This document shows, one piece after another, positions 1-9,088 of a DNA stretch of 64,000 nucleotides; positions within the stretch are counted from its first letter, which is position 1; every line of letters begins with the position of its first letter. The translations under genes were made by a program, and so were the position numbers. This DNA comes from Streptomyces sp. JJ36 (GTDB lineage: Bacteria; Actinomycetota; Actinomycetes; Streptomycetales; Streptomycetaceae). The stretch is taken from positions 100,710 through 164,709 of the forward strand of contig NZ_JACYHE010000003.1 in assembly GCF_021696945.1 (NCBI RefSeq), in the 5' to 3' direction. Under the pieces are notes generated by a model, which did not search any database, was not told the DNA's origin, and saw only the letters and a list, made by a program, of their open reading frames with translations.

Positions 1-1369
1 GGGCGCCGCTCTGGGTGCAGCCGGCGTTCCAGGCCTGGGACAGCCGCTGTCCCGCGGGGAAGTCCCAGCTCACCGTCCAGCCGTTCAGCGAGCCGCCGGA
101 GCAGGTGATCGCCACGTTGCCGGTGAAGCCGGTGTTCCACTGGCTGGCCACGGTGTAGTCGGCGGTGCAGCCGTCACCGTCGCCGTTCCCCGGGGGGTCG
201 TCGTCATCGTCGCCGGTCCCGCCGAGCGCCTGCGCCACCGCGTCGTACGCGGGCTTGGGGTTGTAGCCGGAGTCGTACATCGTGGCCGCGCCCTGGCCCT
301 CGAAGACGTCGGGCACCCAGGAGTCGGCGTCCGAGATGCCCCAGCCGGTGACGCCCACGCAGCGGCTCACGGCGAGGCACGCCTCGACCACGGTGCGGTA
401 GTCCCGCGCCTGCTGGGCCAGCTTGCCGGCGTCGGCCGGCAGGTTCATCCGGATGTCCAGCTCGGTGATGGCCACGTCCACCCCGAGGTCGGCGAAGCGC
501 TGGATGTTCTGCTGGAGCGAGGAGGGCACCTGGCCGGTGATGAGGTGCGCCTGGAGCCCGACGCCGTCGATCGGCACGCCCTGGGCCTTGAGGTCCCGCA
601 CCAGGTTGTACATGGCGGTGCTCTTCGCGTTCACCCCCTCCACGTTGTAGTCGTTGATGTAGAGGTCGGCGCTCGGGTCGGCCTGCCGGGCGCGCCGGAA
701 GGCGTCGGCGATGTAGCTCTCGCCGAGCGTCCGGTACCAGAAGGAGTCCCGGAAGCCGCCGCTCTCGTTGAACGCCTCGTTCACCACGTCCCAGTGGGCG
801 ATCCGGCCCTGGTAGCGCCCCATGGTGGTGTCGATGTGGTCGTACATCAGCCCGCGCAGCTCAGCGGCGGGGAAGCCGCCGTTCTCCAGCCAGCCCGGGG
901 CCTGGCTGTGCCAGACCAGGGTGTGGCCGCGCACCTGCTGCCCGTTGGCCGCGGCGAACTCCATGATCCGGTCCGCGCCGGACCAGTCGTAGTTCCCCCG
1001 GGAGGGCTCCAGCACGCCCCACTTCATGGCGTTCTCGGCGGTGACCCAGTTGAACTCCTGGCCGGCGATCTGCCGGTAGCGGGCGTTGCCGTCCAGCTTC
1101 CCGGCGGCCAGCGCGTTGCCGATGTAGACGCCCTTGGCTTCGGCGAGGTCGCGCAGCGGGGCGTCGGCGGCCTGGGCGGGGGCGGCCCCCGCCAGTGCGG
1201 CGAGGCCGGTGGCCGCGGCGGTGGCCAGCGTCACCGCGGTGCGGTGCAGGCGCCGGCCCGCCCGTCGGACGCCCAGTGTTCCGCGGGGTCCTCGGGGTCC
1301 GCGTGGTCCGCGCACGCTCCCGGTGCGGCCGGAGACGGCCGCCGGCCGGTTGCTCCGTGGTGGTCTCAT
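1..1369 (-). CDS. Secreted endo-1,4-beta-xylanase, GH10 with C-terminal CBM2 (3' end cut off by window)
   Basis: Hydrolyses internal beta-1,4 bonds of xylan outside the cell. The start is the ATG at 1369, preceded by GGAAGGA. The N-terminus is Arg-rich (SRP/Tat-like length), then a hydrophobic Ala-rich segment ending near AQA. The mature part opens with a GH10 core: TAENAMKWG, RGHTLVWHSQ, the acid/base motif WDVVNEAF and the nucleophile motif TELDIR are all readable. An acidic Gly/Asp/Pro linker follows near 190-230. The start of a family 2 cellulose-binding module (CTADYTV, WNTGFTGNV) then runs off the left edge. It lies 83 nt downstream of the cupin gene on the same strand, so it may share the upstream operon and its CGAAA operator. 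The class is certain; the exact family member is not. Confidence 0.93.
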   Translation of the reverse strand, partial: MRPPRSNRPAAVSGRTGSVRGPRGPRGPRGTLGVRRAGRRLHRTAVTLATAAATGLAALAGAAPAQAADAPLRDLAEAKGVYIGNALAAGKLDGNARYRQIAGQEFNWVTAENAMKWGVLEPSRGNYDWSGADRIMEFAAANGQQVRGHTLVWHSQAPGWLENGGFPAAELRGLMYDHIDTTMGRYQGRIAHWDVVNEAFNESGGFRDSFWYRTLGESYIADAFRRARQADPSADLYINDYNVEGVNAKSTAMYNLVRDLKAQGVPIDGVGLQAHLITGQVPSSLQQNIQRFADLGVDVAITELDIRMNLPADAGKLAQQARDYRTVVEACLAVSRCVGVTGWGISDADSWVPDVFEGQGAATMYDSGYNPKPAYDAVAQALGGTGDDDDDPPGNGDGDGCTADYTVASQWNTGFTGNVAITCSGGSLNGWTVSWDFPAGQRLSQAWNAGCTQSGA

Positions 1370-1452
1370 GTCCATCCTTCCTTCTCGGACCCTCTCGGAT
1401 CGGTCGCGGGAGCGTTCCGTGTCTGAGCGCGCCCCGGGGCCGCGGCGGCGGT

Positions 1453-2229
1453 TCAGCCGCCGGTGGCGCCGCCGGGGGTGAGGTCGTAGGTGTCCAGCCG
1501 GCCGCACATCCCCCAGCGCGGGGTCCCGGGAGGCTCCCGTACGGCGACCGCGGCCGTCCGCAGGTGGCCGGTGTCGCCCGCGCGCAGCGCGGCGAGTTGC
1601 GCGGCCGTGCGGTCGGCGGCCTGCCGGGCCCCCGCCCGCCAGACCTCCTCCCACTCGGTCAGCCGGCCGGCGCGCAGCGCCAGGGCCTGCCGGTGGAACT
1701 CCTCCAGCGCGGCCGCGCCGTGTCCGCCGCCCCCGTCGGTGCCACCGCCGTCGGCACCGGCTGCCACGCCGTCGCCGGTCCGCCCGGCCAGTGCGCGGAA
1801 CCCCGCCACCGCCAGGTCGCGGCGCCGGCGGGCCTCCCGGGCGTCGCCGGCGCGGGCCGCCGCGGCGTACGCCTCCGGGTCCGCGAGCACCCCGGACGGG
1901 AAGGTGAACACCGCGTCACCCGCCTCCGGCAGGCCGCTGTTCTGCATCACCACCACGGCCCGCAGCCCGCCGTCGTTGACCGCCCGGTGCACCGTGCCGG
2001 GGCCGAACCAGACCACGGTGCCCGGGCGCAGGGGGGTCTCGGCGGTGCCGGCGGCGGTCAGGGTCTGCAGCCGGCCGGCGCCCGCCACCACCACGTAGGC
2101 CTCGGTGCAGACCAGATGGACGTGCGGGGAGCCGCCGCAGAGCCCGTCCGCCGCCGGCCAGTCGTACACCGACAGGCCCGAGACGCCGGTGCCGCCGGGG
2201 AAGGCGGGCGGTTCCGGCGCCGGGGTCAC
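1453..2229 (-). CDS. Cupin-domain protein, probable sugar-catabolic partner
   Basis: A protein of 258 residues. The GTG start overlaps the stop of the PmoA-like gene by four bases (GTGA), so it is translationally coupled. A single cupin barrel is visible: SPHVHLV supplies metal-type histidines, PGTVVWFGPGTVHRAV is the second cupin motif, and a hydrophobic strand VVVMQNSG follows. The C-terminal half is Ala/Arg-rich and probably helical. This type of cupin is often found beside Gfo/Idh/MocA and PmoA-like genes in sugar-degradation operons. The substrate is not known and the catalytic role is inferred only from context. It could be a sugar isomerase-like enzyme or a ligand-binding regulator. 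Confidence 0.8.
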   Translation of the reverse strand: MTPAPEPPAFPGGTGVSGLSVYDWPAADGLCGGSPHVHLVCTEAYVVVAGAGRLQTLTAAGTAETPLRPGTVVWFGPGTVHRAVNDGGLRAVVVMQNSGLPEAGDAVFTFPSGVLADPEAYAAAARAGDAREARRRRDLAVAGFRALAGRTGDGVAAGADGGGTDGGGGHGAAALEEFHRQALALRAGRLTEWEEVWRAGARQAADRTAAQLAALRAGDTGHLRTAAVAVREPPGTPRWGMCGRLDTYDLTPGGATGG

Positions 2230-3164
2230 CACGGGTGCTCCGCGAGGTGGGCGGTGATCCGCCCGGCGTCCCAGGCGCCGTCGGCGATCACCATGCGGTA
2301 GCGCAGGCGCAGCGTCCCGCCGGCCGGCAACTGCCGTGGCGTGAAGAAGGCCAGCGAGGGGTTCACCACCGGATACGGCTCGCTGCGCACGAACCAGTGC
2401 GGCGGGTGCCCGGGGTTCTCCGGCGCGGCGGCGAAGACCAGGGTGGCCGCGCCGTCCTCCTCGTCGAACTCCCCGGTGAACGCCAGCCAGTCGCCGGTAC
2501 GCCCCATCGCGGTGTCCTCCCGGCTGCCGTCGGAGAGCAGCACCCGGCCGCCGGTGAAGGAGCGCGGGCCGCGCCAGAAGAAGCCGCAGTAGCCGGCGAG
2601 TTCCCGGCCGAAGACGGTGGGGCTGCCGAACTCCAGGGCCGCGCCCCGCACGTTGTGCAGGGCGGTGCGGAACTCCAGGGTCCAGCTTCCCCGGGCGGGC
2701 TCCACGTCCCGTACGGCCAGCGTGCGCTCCTCGGTGAGCCAGTGTTCGCCCCCGGAGGTGCGCCAGTGCACCTCCTCGGTCAGGGCGGGGCGGTCGCCGG
2801 GGGAGAGGGAGGCGAAGCCGGCGTGGTCCAGCCGCCCGACGTTCGGCAGGTCGCGGTAGCCGTGGCCCGGGGCGCCGGGGACATAGGTGCCGCCGCCCCA
2901 GAAGTTCTGCCCGGACAGGTGGGAGGCGGTCATGGCCAGGCCCTTGTGCCAGCGGTGGTCGTGCGGCCGGTTGCCGGTGACCACGCCTCCGGAGAGAGTC
3001 CGCAGCGGATGTGCGTACGGACAGGGGCACTCGGCGGCGGGCAGGGCCGGCCGGTAGCGGTAGCGCAGCAGTTCGGTGCCGGCCGCGGTGAAGCGCACCA
3101 CCGGCTCGGCGGCATCCGGGTCGTGCTCCACGGTCACGGGCGTGGGCGCCTCGCGGGCGCTCAC
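2226..3164 (-). CDS. PmoA-like / DUF6807 family protein
   Basis: A protein of 312 residues starting at a GTG that overlaps the oxidoreductase stop by four bases (GTGA). The frame is open further upstream, but the coupled GTG fits the operon pattern and the domain limits. Motifs of the DUF6807 (historically 'methane oxygenase PmoA') family are visible: YAHPLRTLSGGVVT, DHRWHKGL with two histidines, and a long beta-rich fold ending in AHLAEHPW. Despite the name, the family is not a methane monooxygenase. It accompanies oxidoreductases and glycoside hydrolases in carbohydrate loci. The function is unproven and a carbohydrate-binding or epimerase-like role is an inference. Confidence 0.85.
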   Translation of the reverse strand: MSAREAPTPVTVEHDPDAAEPVVRFTAAGTELLRYRYRPALPAAECPCPYAHPLRTLSGGVVTGNRPHDHRWHKGLAMTASHLSGQNFWGGGTYVPGAPGHGYRDLPNVGRLDHAGFASLSPGDRPALTEEVHWRTSGGEHWLTEERTLAVRDVEPARGSWTLEFRTALHNVRGAALEFGSPTVFGRELAGYCGFFWRGPRSFTGGRVLLSDGSREDTAMGRTGDWLAFTGEFDEEDGAATLVFAAAPENPGHPPHWFVRSEPYPVVNPSLAFFTPRQLPAGGTLRLRYRMVIADGAWDAGRITAHLAEHPW

Positions 3165-4432
3165 CGGGACGCTCCCGGACGCCCGGCGGCGGGCGCGGCC
3201 GGTCCCGCCGGTGCGGCGTCCGTGTCCCGGCCCTCCGGAGCCGCCGGTTCCGCCGCGGTGCCCGGCGGCGGTCCGGGGGCGCGGTCCGCAGGCGCCCACT
3301 CGGGGGTGTCACCGTGCAGGTGGTGGTAGAAGGGGTCGTGCGGCCCGAGTTCCTCGCGGCGCACCGGCTGCCCGGTGAACGCCGACCGGTAGAGCGCCGT
3401 GATCAGCTCCAGCACCGCGCGTCCCGCGGGTCCGCTGGCGGGCGGCCGCACGCCGCGCTCCAGCGCGTCGAGGAGGTGGGGGAGCTGGGCCGCGTGCGAG
3501 CTGCGGATCTCCGCGGCGGGCTCGGCGGTGCGCCACAGCCGGGCGAGGCGCGCGGCGTCCGTGGCGCCGGGCGCGGGGGTGATCTGCCAGTCGTCGTCGC
3601 CGTATCCGTAGAGGTGGGTCAGCTCGACGGTCGCCTCGGTGAGGTCGAAGCGGAGCCGGCTCTCCTCCCGGGGCGAGAGCACGCTGTTGAGCACCGTGGC
3701 CACCGTGCCCCCGGCGAAGCGCACCAGGGCCGCGGAGACGTCCTCGGTCTGCACGGCGCGGTCCAGCCGGCCCGCCATGGCGCGTACCTCGGTCCACCTC
3801 CCGAGGACGGAGAGCAGCAGGTCCATCTGGTGGATGCCGTGGCCCAGGGTCGGGCCGCCGCCCTCGGTGGCCCAGTCGCCCCGCCACGGCACCTCGTAGT
3901 AGTCGTGGCCGCGGAACCAGGCGGTGACGCACTGGGCGACCAGTGGTCTGCCGAGTGCGCCGGAGGCGACCAGCCCGGCCAGGCGCCGCGCGCCGGAGCC
4001 GAAGCGGTGCTGGTAGACGACGCTGGCGTACGGGCCGCCGGGCTGCTCCGAGCCCTCGATGCGGTCGTACTCGGCGAGGGACAGGACCGGCGGCTTCTCC
4101 ACCCACACCCAGGCGCCGGCCCGCAGGCAGGCCACCGCGTCCGCGGCGTGCGCGGCCGGGGGCGTGCAGAGGTGCACCAGGTCGGGGCGTACGGCGTCGA
4201 GCATCTCCGGGACGGTGGCGAAACCGGCGGGTACGCCGTGCCGTCCGGTGAAGGCACGCAGGCGGGCGGGGTCGGTGTCGACGGCGGCCACCAGGTCCAC
4301 GCGGTGCGCCTGGGAACGCAGCGCGGGCAGGTGCCCGGCCTCGGCGATGCCGCCGGTGCCGACCAGGGCGGCGCGCAGGCGTCTGCCGTGGGAGGCGGGG
4401 CGGCGCTGGTGGGGGAGCTGGGGATCGGGCAT
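3161..4432 (-). CDS. Gfo/Idh/MocA-family NAD(P)-dependent sugar oxidoreductase
   Basis: A protein of 423 residues from the ATG at 4432 (MPDPQLPH). An ATG-less extension to 4471 is possible but less likely. The N-terminal Rossmann fold starts with AALVGTGGIAEAGH. The family hallmark EKP is present as VEKPPVL, and the C-terminal alpha/beta domain has GGGPTLGHGIHQMDLL with the usual catalytic Asp/His region. The C-terminal tail is an unusual Pro/Ala-rich stretch of about 45 residues. It is the first gene of a leftward operon with the PmoA-like, cupin and possibly xylanase genes. The CGAAACTTTCG operator lies 56 nt upstream of the start. The likely role is oxidation or epimerisation of a plant-derived sugar. 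The substrate is unknown. Confidence 0.9.
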   Translation of the reverse strand: MPDPQLPHQRRPASHGRRLRAALVGTGGIAEAGHLPALRSQAHRVDLVAAVDTDPARLRAFTGRHGVPAGFATVPEMLDAVRPDLVHLCTPPAAHAADAVACLRAGAWVWVEKPPVLSLAEYDRIEGSEQPGGPYASVVYQHRFGSGARRLAGLVASGALGRPLVAQCVTAWFRGHDYYEVPWRGDWATEGGGPTLGHGIHQMDLLLSVLGRWTEVRAMAGRLDRAVQTEDVSAALVRFAGGTVATVLNSVLSPREESRLRFDLTEATVELTHLYGYGDDDWQITPAPGATDAARLARLWRTAEPAAEIRSSHAAQLPHLLDALERGVRPPASGPAGRAVLELITALYRSAFTGQPVRREELGPHDPFYHHLHGDTPEWAPADRAPGPPPGTAAEPAAPEGRDTDAAPAGPAAPAAGRPGASR

Positions 4433-4487
4433 GGCGAACGCGGGACGTCCCGCGGGCCTCCCTCCGCACAAGGGGCGACAGGTCGGA

Positions 4488-4498
4488 CGAAACTTTCG
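4488..4498. promoter_or_regulatory. Candidate LacI-type operator CGAAA-C-TTTCG
   Basis: A perfect 11-bp inverted repeat, CGAAACTTTCG, lies in the 171-bp gap between bxlR and the Gfo/Idh/MocA operon. It has the form CGAAA-N-TTTCG associated with xylan-responsive LacI-type repressors in Streptomyces (established knowledge). Related half-sites stand in front of bxlE. Binding by BxlR is an inference. Confidence 0.65.
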
Positions 4499-4603
4499 CC
4501 ACGATGTCCGATCCCATTCGAGGCGTCAAGACCCCGCACCCGAACCGTCCTTCCCCGCGGCTCCCGGGAGGCCGCCGCCCCGCGACGCGGCCCCCGCGCC
4601 GGC

Positions 4604-5677
4604 TCAGCCGGCGGCCGGCGGGGCCGTGCTGGCGCGGACGACCATGCTGGTGGCCAGCTCGATACGGGGTACCGCCGGCCGCTCGCCGCGGCTCAGGTCC
4701 AGCACCATGCGGGCGGCCGCCTCCGCCATCTCGGTCAGCGGCTGCCGCACGGTGGTGAGCGGCGGCGCCACCCAGCGGGTCAGCGGAAGGTCGTCGAAGC
4801 CCACCACGCTCACGTCCTCCGGCACCCGCAGACCCAGCTCGCGCGCCGCCTCGTACAGGCCGAGGGCCTGCAGGTCGTTGCCGGTGAACACGGCGGTCGG
4901 CCGGTCCGGGAGCCGCAGCAGCTCGCGGCCCACGGTGTGCCCGGTCTCGTGGTGGAAGTCGCCCTCCCGGATCAGCTCCGGGTCCACCTCCACGCCGGCC
5001 GCCTCCAGGGCCGCGCGGTAGCCGTCGATGCGGGCCCGGCTGCACATCATCCGCGGCGGGCCGCCGAGGACGGCGATCCGCCGGTGGCCCAGTTCCAGCA
5101 GGTGCCGGGTGGCGGCGAGCCCGCCCTGCCAGTTGGTGGCGCCCACCGAGGGCACCTCGTCGCCCGGGTCGCCGGCCGGGTCCATCACCACGAACGGGAT
5201 GTCCCGGCTGGCGAGCTGGGCGCGCTGGGCCGGCTCCAGGCCGGAGAGCACCAGGATCACCCCGTGTGGCCGGCGGGCCAGCACCCGGTCCAGCCAGGAC
5301 TGCCCGGGCGTCAGCCGGCCGTCGCTCTCCGAGAGCACCACGCTCAGCCCGGAGTCCCGGGCGACGTTCTCCACGCCCCGGATGACCTCCATGGCCCAGG
5401 CGCTCTCCAGCTCGTGGAAGACCAGGTCGAGCAGGGGGGAACGGCTCGACTCGGCCCGCCGGCGGCGGTAGCCGTGGCGCAGCAGCAGCTCCTCGACCCG
5501 GGTGCGGGTGGCGGGGGCGACGTCGGCGCGGCCGTTGAGGACCTTCGAAACTGTCGGAGCCGAGACCCCGGCCGCCCGGGCGATCTCCGCCAGGGTGGCG
5601 GTGCCCGACCCGGTGCTCTCCGCGGTTTCCTCCTGCGGCTGCTCTGCGCGGCGCCGCTGCGCTTTGGCGGGACTCAT
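4604..5677 (-). CDS. bxlR: LacI-family repressor of the xylo-oligosaccharide cluster
   Basis: A protein of 357 residues, the normal LacI length. The helix-turn-helix is at residues 28-50 ([21 protein letters not shown]). A periplasmic-binding-protein-like sensor domain follows, with the usual [11 protein letters not shown] near the C-terminus. A short charged extension precedes the HTH. The gene is divergent from bxlE and separated from it by 173 bp that hold the bxlE promoter and CGAAA repeats. By analogy with bxlR of other streptomycetes it should repress the importer and glycosidase genes until xylobiose or a related inducer appears. The symbol rests on the conserved gene order. Confidence 0.85.
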   Translation of the reverse strand: MSPAKAQRRRAEQPQEETAESTGSGTATLAEIARAAGVSAPTVSKVLNGRADVAPATRTRVEELLLRHGYRRRRAESSRSPLLDLVFHELESAWAMEVIRGVENVARDSGLSVVLSESDGRLTPGQSWLDRVLARRPHGVILVLSGLEPAQRAQLASRDIPFVVMDPAGDPGDEVPSVGATNWQGGLAATRHLLELGHRRIAVLGGPPRMMCSRARIDGYRAALEAAGVEVDPELIREGDFHHETGHTVGRELLRLPDRPTAVFTGNDLQALGLYEAARELGLRVPEDVSVVGFDDLPLTRWVAPPLTTVRQPLTEMAEAAARMVLDLSRGERPAVPRIELATSMVVRASTAPPAAG

Positions 5678-5770
5678 GCGGCGATGGTAGCCCCGTCCGG
5701 CGCTCCGCCCGTAGCCGCCCGCCGGGTGCGCTCCGCGGGAGACCCGGGCCGAAAGAGTGCGGCAGCACCC

Positions 5771-5799
5771 TTGACGCCGGGCCCCGGCACTTCTACGTT
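5771..5799 (+). promoter_or_regulatory. Predicted sigma-70-type promoter of bxlE
   Basis: TTGACG at 5771-5776 and TACGTT at 5794-5799 are spaced by 17 bp, close to the housekeeping consensus. The expected start point falls a few bases before or within the CGAAA repeats, so a bound repressor would block initiation or early elongation. Confidence 0.65.
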
Positions 5800-5801
5800 G
5801 C

Positions 5802-5828
5802 TTCGAAAATTCGATGTGAGATTCGAAA
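5802..5828. promoter_or_regulatory. Pair of TTCGAA-type operator half-sites before bxlE
   Basis: CGAAAATTCG (5804-5813) is an inverted repeat. It is followed 8 bp later by TTCGAAA (5822-5828). Both lie immediately downstream of the predicted -10 box. They resemble the CGAAACTTTCG site at 4488 and are the natural BxlR targets. Confidence 0.6.
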
Positions 5829-5850
5829 CATGCGACAGAAGGTGGCCGTC

Positions 5851-7167
5851 ATGACACCCGGAGCTTTCACCGACAGCACACTCAGCCGGCGCTGGTTCCT
5901 CGCCGCCGGGGCTTCGGCGCTGGCCGCCCCCGCCCTCACCGCCTGCGGCTCGGGAGGCGTCGGGGGCTCCGGGGACGGGAAGCTGACCGCCTTCGTCTAC
6001 GGCGACGACGCCGTGAAGGTGCAGCAGGGCGCGGTCCGCCGGTTCAACAAGTCCTCCGAGGTGCAGATCAAGCTGGAGGAGATCCCCGGCTCCGACTACA
6101 GCACCAAGCTGCGCACCGCCATGGGGTCGCCGAGCGGCCCGGACATCTTCTTCAACTGGGGCGGCGGCAGCATCCGGCCCTTCCAGGAGGCCGGGAAGCT
6201 CGTCGACCTCACCGACGTCGTGCAGTCCGAGCCGAGGCTGAAGAACGGCTTCCTGCCCGCCGTGCTCAAGGCCGGCGAGCTGGACGGCCGGAACTACGGC
6301 ATCCCGATGCGCGGCATGCAGCCGGTGATCCTCTTCTACCACAAGCAGCTCTTCGACGAGCACGGCGTGACGCCCCCGGAGAACTGGAAGGACCTGGAGA
6401 AGGCGGTCGACACCTTCCGCGACGCCGGCATCACCCCCTTCGCCCTCGGCGGCTCCGACACCTGGACCGAGCTGATGTGGCTGGAGTACCTCGTCGACCG
6501 GATCGGCGGGGCCGAGGTCTTCGCCCGCATCCAGAACGGCGAGGACCCCGGCTGGGAGGACCCGGCGGTGCTCCGCGCCGCGCAGACCGTCAAGGACCTC
6601 ATCGACGCCGGCGCCTTCGGGAAGAACTTCTCCTCCGTCAGCTACGTCCAGGGCGGCGCCCCGGCCCTCTTCGCCCAGGGCAAGGCCGCCATGCACCTGA
6701 TGGGCTCCTGGGAGTACGCCACCCAGCTCGGCAAGCACCCGGAGTTCGCCGAGGACGGGCTCGGCTGGACCGTCTTCCCCTCCGTGACCGGCGGCAGCGG
6801 CGACATCCGCAACGTCGTCGGCAACCCCACCAACTACTGGTCCCTCAACACCAACGTGGCCGACAAGGACGCCGCGATCGCCTTCCTCACCCGGATGGCC
6901 TCCGAGACCTACGCCCAGGCGCTGATCGACAACGGCGACGTGCCGGCCACCACCGGCGCCGAGAAGCTGCTCGCCTCCTCACCCAGCCCCGAGTTCTCCA
7001 CGTTCCAGTACGGGCTGGTCCAGGACGCGCCCGACTTCACCCTCTCCTGGGACCAGGCCCTCGGCGCCGACGTCGCCACCCCCATGCTCACCGAGATCAA
7101 CAAGCTGTTCGTCGGCCAGTCCTCGCCGCGCCAGTTCGTCGACGGGCTGAAGGGCCTGCGGCGGTGA
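5851..7167 (+). CDS. bxlE: Xylo-oligosaccharide ABC importer, solute-binding lipoprotein
   Basis: A protein of 438 residues. The ATG at 5851 (MTPGAF) is preferred over an in-frame ATG at 5830 because AGAAGG sits at the right distance and the earlier ATG lies inside the operator. The signal sequence has a hydrophobic core ([17 protein letters not shown]) and a lipobox LTAC, so it is a lipid-anchored extracellular binding protein. A twin-Arg at the front makes Tat export possible. The rest is a typical family 1 extracellular sugar-binding protein ([31 protein letters not shown]). It is the first gene of bxlEFGA and overlaps bxlF by four bases. Ligand identity (xylobiose or longer) is inferred from context. 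Confidence 0.9.
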   Translation: MTPGAFTDSTLSRRWFLAAGASALAAPALTACGSGGVGGSGDGKLTAFVYGDDAVKVQQGAVRRFNKSSEVQIKLEEIPGSDYSTKLRTAMGSPSGPDIFFNWGGGSIRPFQEAGKLVDLTDVVQSEPRLKNGFLPAVLKAGELDGRNYGIPMRGMQPVILFYHKQLFDEHGVTPPENWKDLEKAVDTFRDAGITPFALGGSDTWTELMWLEYLVDRIGGAEVFARIQNGEDPGWEDPAVLRAAQTVKDLIDAGAFGKNFSSVSYVQGGAPALFAQGKAAMHLMGSWEYATQLGKHPEFAEDGLGWTVFPSVTGGSGDIRNVVGNPTNYWSLNTNVADKDAAIAFLTRMASETYAQALIDNGDVPATTGAEKLLASSPSPEFSTFQYGLVQDAPDFTLSWDQALGADVATPMLTEINKLFVGQSSPRQFVDGLKGLRR

Positions 7168-8060
7168 CGGCCCGGCTCGACCGCAGGGTCGGCCGGCCGC
7201 ACCCCGCCTGGGCGCTGCCGGGCATCCTCTTCTTCGGCCTGTTCGCCGTGGTGCCCATGGTGCTCGCCGGCTATCTCTCCTTCACCGACTGGAACGGGCT
7301 CACCGCGCCCCGGCTCACCGGCCTGGACAACTGGTCCCGGCTGCTCACCGACCCGCAGATGGGCAAGGCCGCCGGGCTCACCGCGTTGCTGCTGGTGGCG
7401 AGCTGGGGCTTCCAGACGCCGGTCGCGCTGCTGCTCGGCGTGTGGGCCGCGGGGCGCCAGAAGAACCGGGCGCTGCTGTCCGCCGTCTTCTTCGTGCCGC
7501 TGCTGCTCTCCAGCACCGCCGTCGCGCTGCTCTTCCACTCCGTGCTGGACCCCAACTTCGGCGTGGTCAAGCAGTTCGGGCCGTGGCTCGGGCTGGAGAA
7601 CCAGAACATCCTCGGCTCCTCCACCGGGGCCTTCCTCGCCGTGGTCTTCGTCGGCGGCTGGCAGTTCATCCCCTTCCACACCCTGATCTACCAGGGCGGC
7701 GCCCGGCAGATCCCGCAGGTGCTCTACCAGGCGGCCGAGGTGGACGGCGCCGGGCGCGTGCGGCAGTTCTTCTCGATCACCCTGCCCCAGCTCCGCCACA
7801 CCGTCACCACCTCCACCGTGCTGATGGTGGTCGGCACGCTCACCTACTTCGAGACCGTGCTGATCCTCACCAAGGGCGGGCCGGGCACCGACACCACCAT
7901 CCTCCCCTACCTGATGTACCGCACCGGCTTCCAGAGCTACGACCTCGGCTACGCCAGCGCCATCGCCACCTTCCTGGTGCTCGCCGCCACCGGCCTGTCG
8001 CTGCTGCTCGTCCGCTTCACCGGCTTCGGTGCCATGCGCAGCACCCGCGAAGGGATGTGA
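7164..8060 (+). CDS. bxlF: ABC sugar transporter permease 1
   Basis: A protein of 298 residues with a GTG start overlapping the bxlE stop (GTGA). Six membrane segments are readable, beginning with [22 protein letters not shown]. The EAA loop that contacts the ATPase is visible as [22 protein letters not shown]. It belongs to the MalF-like half of carbohydrate importers. No ATPase gene is present here, so the cluster must use a shared MsiK-type ATPase encoded elsewhere, as known for streptomycete sugar importers. Confidence 0.9.
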   Translation: MTARLDRRVGRPHPAWALPGILFFGLFAVVPMVLAGYLSFTDWNGLTAPRLTGLDNWSRLLTDPQMGKAAGLTALLLVASWGFQTPVALLLGVWAAGRQKNRALLSAVFFVPLLLSSTAVALLFHSVLDPNFGVVKQFGPWLGLENQNILGSSTGAFLAVVFVGGWQFIPFHTLIYQGGARQIPQVLYQAAEVDGAGRVRQFFSITLPQLRHTVTTSTVLMVVGTLTYFETVLILTKGGPGTDTTILPYLMYRTGFQSYDLGYASAIATFLVLAATGLSLLLVRFTGFGAMRSTREGM

Positions 8061-8069
8061 CCGACGGAC

Positions 8070-9038
8070 ATGTCCACCGGAACCACCCGGACCCCCGGAC
8101 CGGCCGCCGCGCGACCGCGCAAGCACGCCGGCCCGCCGCCCGCCCGGGGCCGGTCCGGCCCGTCCGGCGCCGGACGGCCCCGCCGCCCGCTGCTGCCGCG
8201 TCGCGTCCGCCCGGTGCGCCGGGCCCGCCGGGCCAACGCGGTCGCCGGTGGGGCCTCGCTGCTCTGGCTCGTCGTCGTCCTGGTGCCGGTCTACACGATG
8301 CTCTCCGCCTCCCTGATGGAGCAGGACCAGGCGCTGACCGGCAACCCGCTCGCCCCGCCCGAGGACCCCACGCTCGGCAACTACCACACCGTGCTCACCA
8401 GCGGCTTCCCCCGGCTGATGGCCAACACCGCGCTGGTCGCCGCTGCGGTGGTGGGCCTGGTGCTGCTCTTCGCCGTCCCCATCGCCTACGTCGCCGTCCG
8501 TACCCGCGACCGCTGGTCCGGGCTGGCCTTCCGGCTCTTCCTGCTCGGTGTGGCGATCCCGGCCCAGGCCGTCGTGGTGCCGCTCTACCTGCTCATCGCC
8601 GAGATGGGGCTGTACGACACCCTGCCCGCGGTGATCCTGCCGACCGCCGCCTTCGCCATGCCGGTCGCGGTGATCGTGCTGACCGGCACCATGCGGGACA
8701 TCTCCGAGGAGCTCTACGAGGCCATGGCGCTGGACGGCGCCTCCCCGCTGCGGATGCTGGTGCAGCTCACCATCCCGATGTCCCGGGCCGGGATCAGCAC
8801 GGTGGCCATCTTCTCCGCGCTCCAGGCGTGGAACGGCTTCATCTTCCCGCTGATCCTCACCCAGTCCGAGGGCCCGCGGGTGCTCACCCTCGGACTCTTC
8901 ACCTTCATGGGCCAGTTCGGCATCGACATCCCCGCGCTGCTCGCCGCGGTGGTGCTCTCCGGCATCCCCATCTTCGCCGTCTACCTGGTGGCCCGCCGGG
9001 CACTGATCAACGGGCTCATGGGAGCCGGCGGCCGGTGA
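8070..9038 (+). CDS. bxlG: ABC sugar transporter permease 2
   Basis: A protein of 322 residues of the MalG-like permease type. The first 50 residues are an unusually long Pro/Arg-rich cytoplasmic tail. Membrane segments start with VAGGASLLWLVVVLVPVYTM. The EAA loop is EAMALDGASPLRMLVQLTIP, with the normal G at its centre. Nine bases separate it from the bxlF stop. It pairs with BxlF to form the import channel fed by BxlE. Confidence 0.9.
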   Translation: MSTGTTRTPGPAAARPRKHAGPPPARGRSGPSGAGRPRRPLLPRRVRPVRRARRANAVAGGASLLWLVVVLVPVYTMLSASLMEQDQALTGNPLAPPEDPTLGNYHTVLTSGFPRLMANTALVAAAVVGLVLLFAVPIAYVAVRTRDRWSGLAFRLFLLGVAIPAQAVVVPLYLLIAEMGLYDTLPAVILPTAAFAMPVAVIVLTGTMRDISEELYEAMALDGASPLRMLVQLTIPMSRAGISTVAIFSALQAWNGFIFPLILTQSEGPRVLTLGLFTFMGQFGIDIPALLAAVVLSGIPIFAVYLVARRALINGLMGAGGR

Positions 9039-9088
9039 CACCGGGCCCGCCCGCGCCCCTTCGTACGACAGAGAGGACCCCTGCCCCC

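Noticed and set aside
2226..3164. Methane monooxygenase because of the PmoA name
   Set aside because: The protein is soluble, lacks membrane helices and belongs to the DUF6807 group found in sugar loci.
5544..5557. TTCGAAACTGTCGG inside bxlR as an operator
   Set aside because: It encodes the HTH of BxlR (TVSKV region) and only half matches. It is more likely a coincidence of coding.
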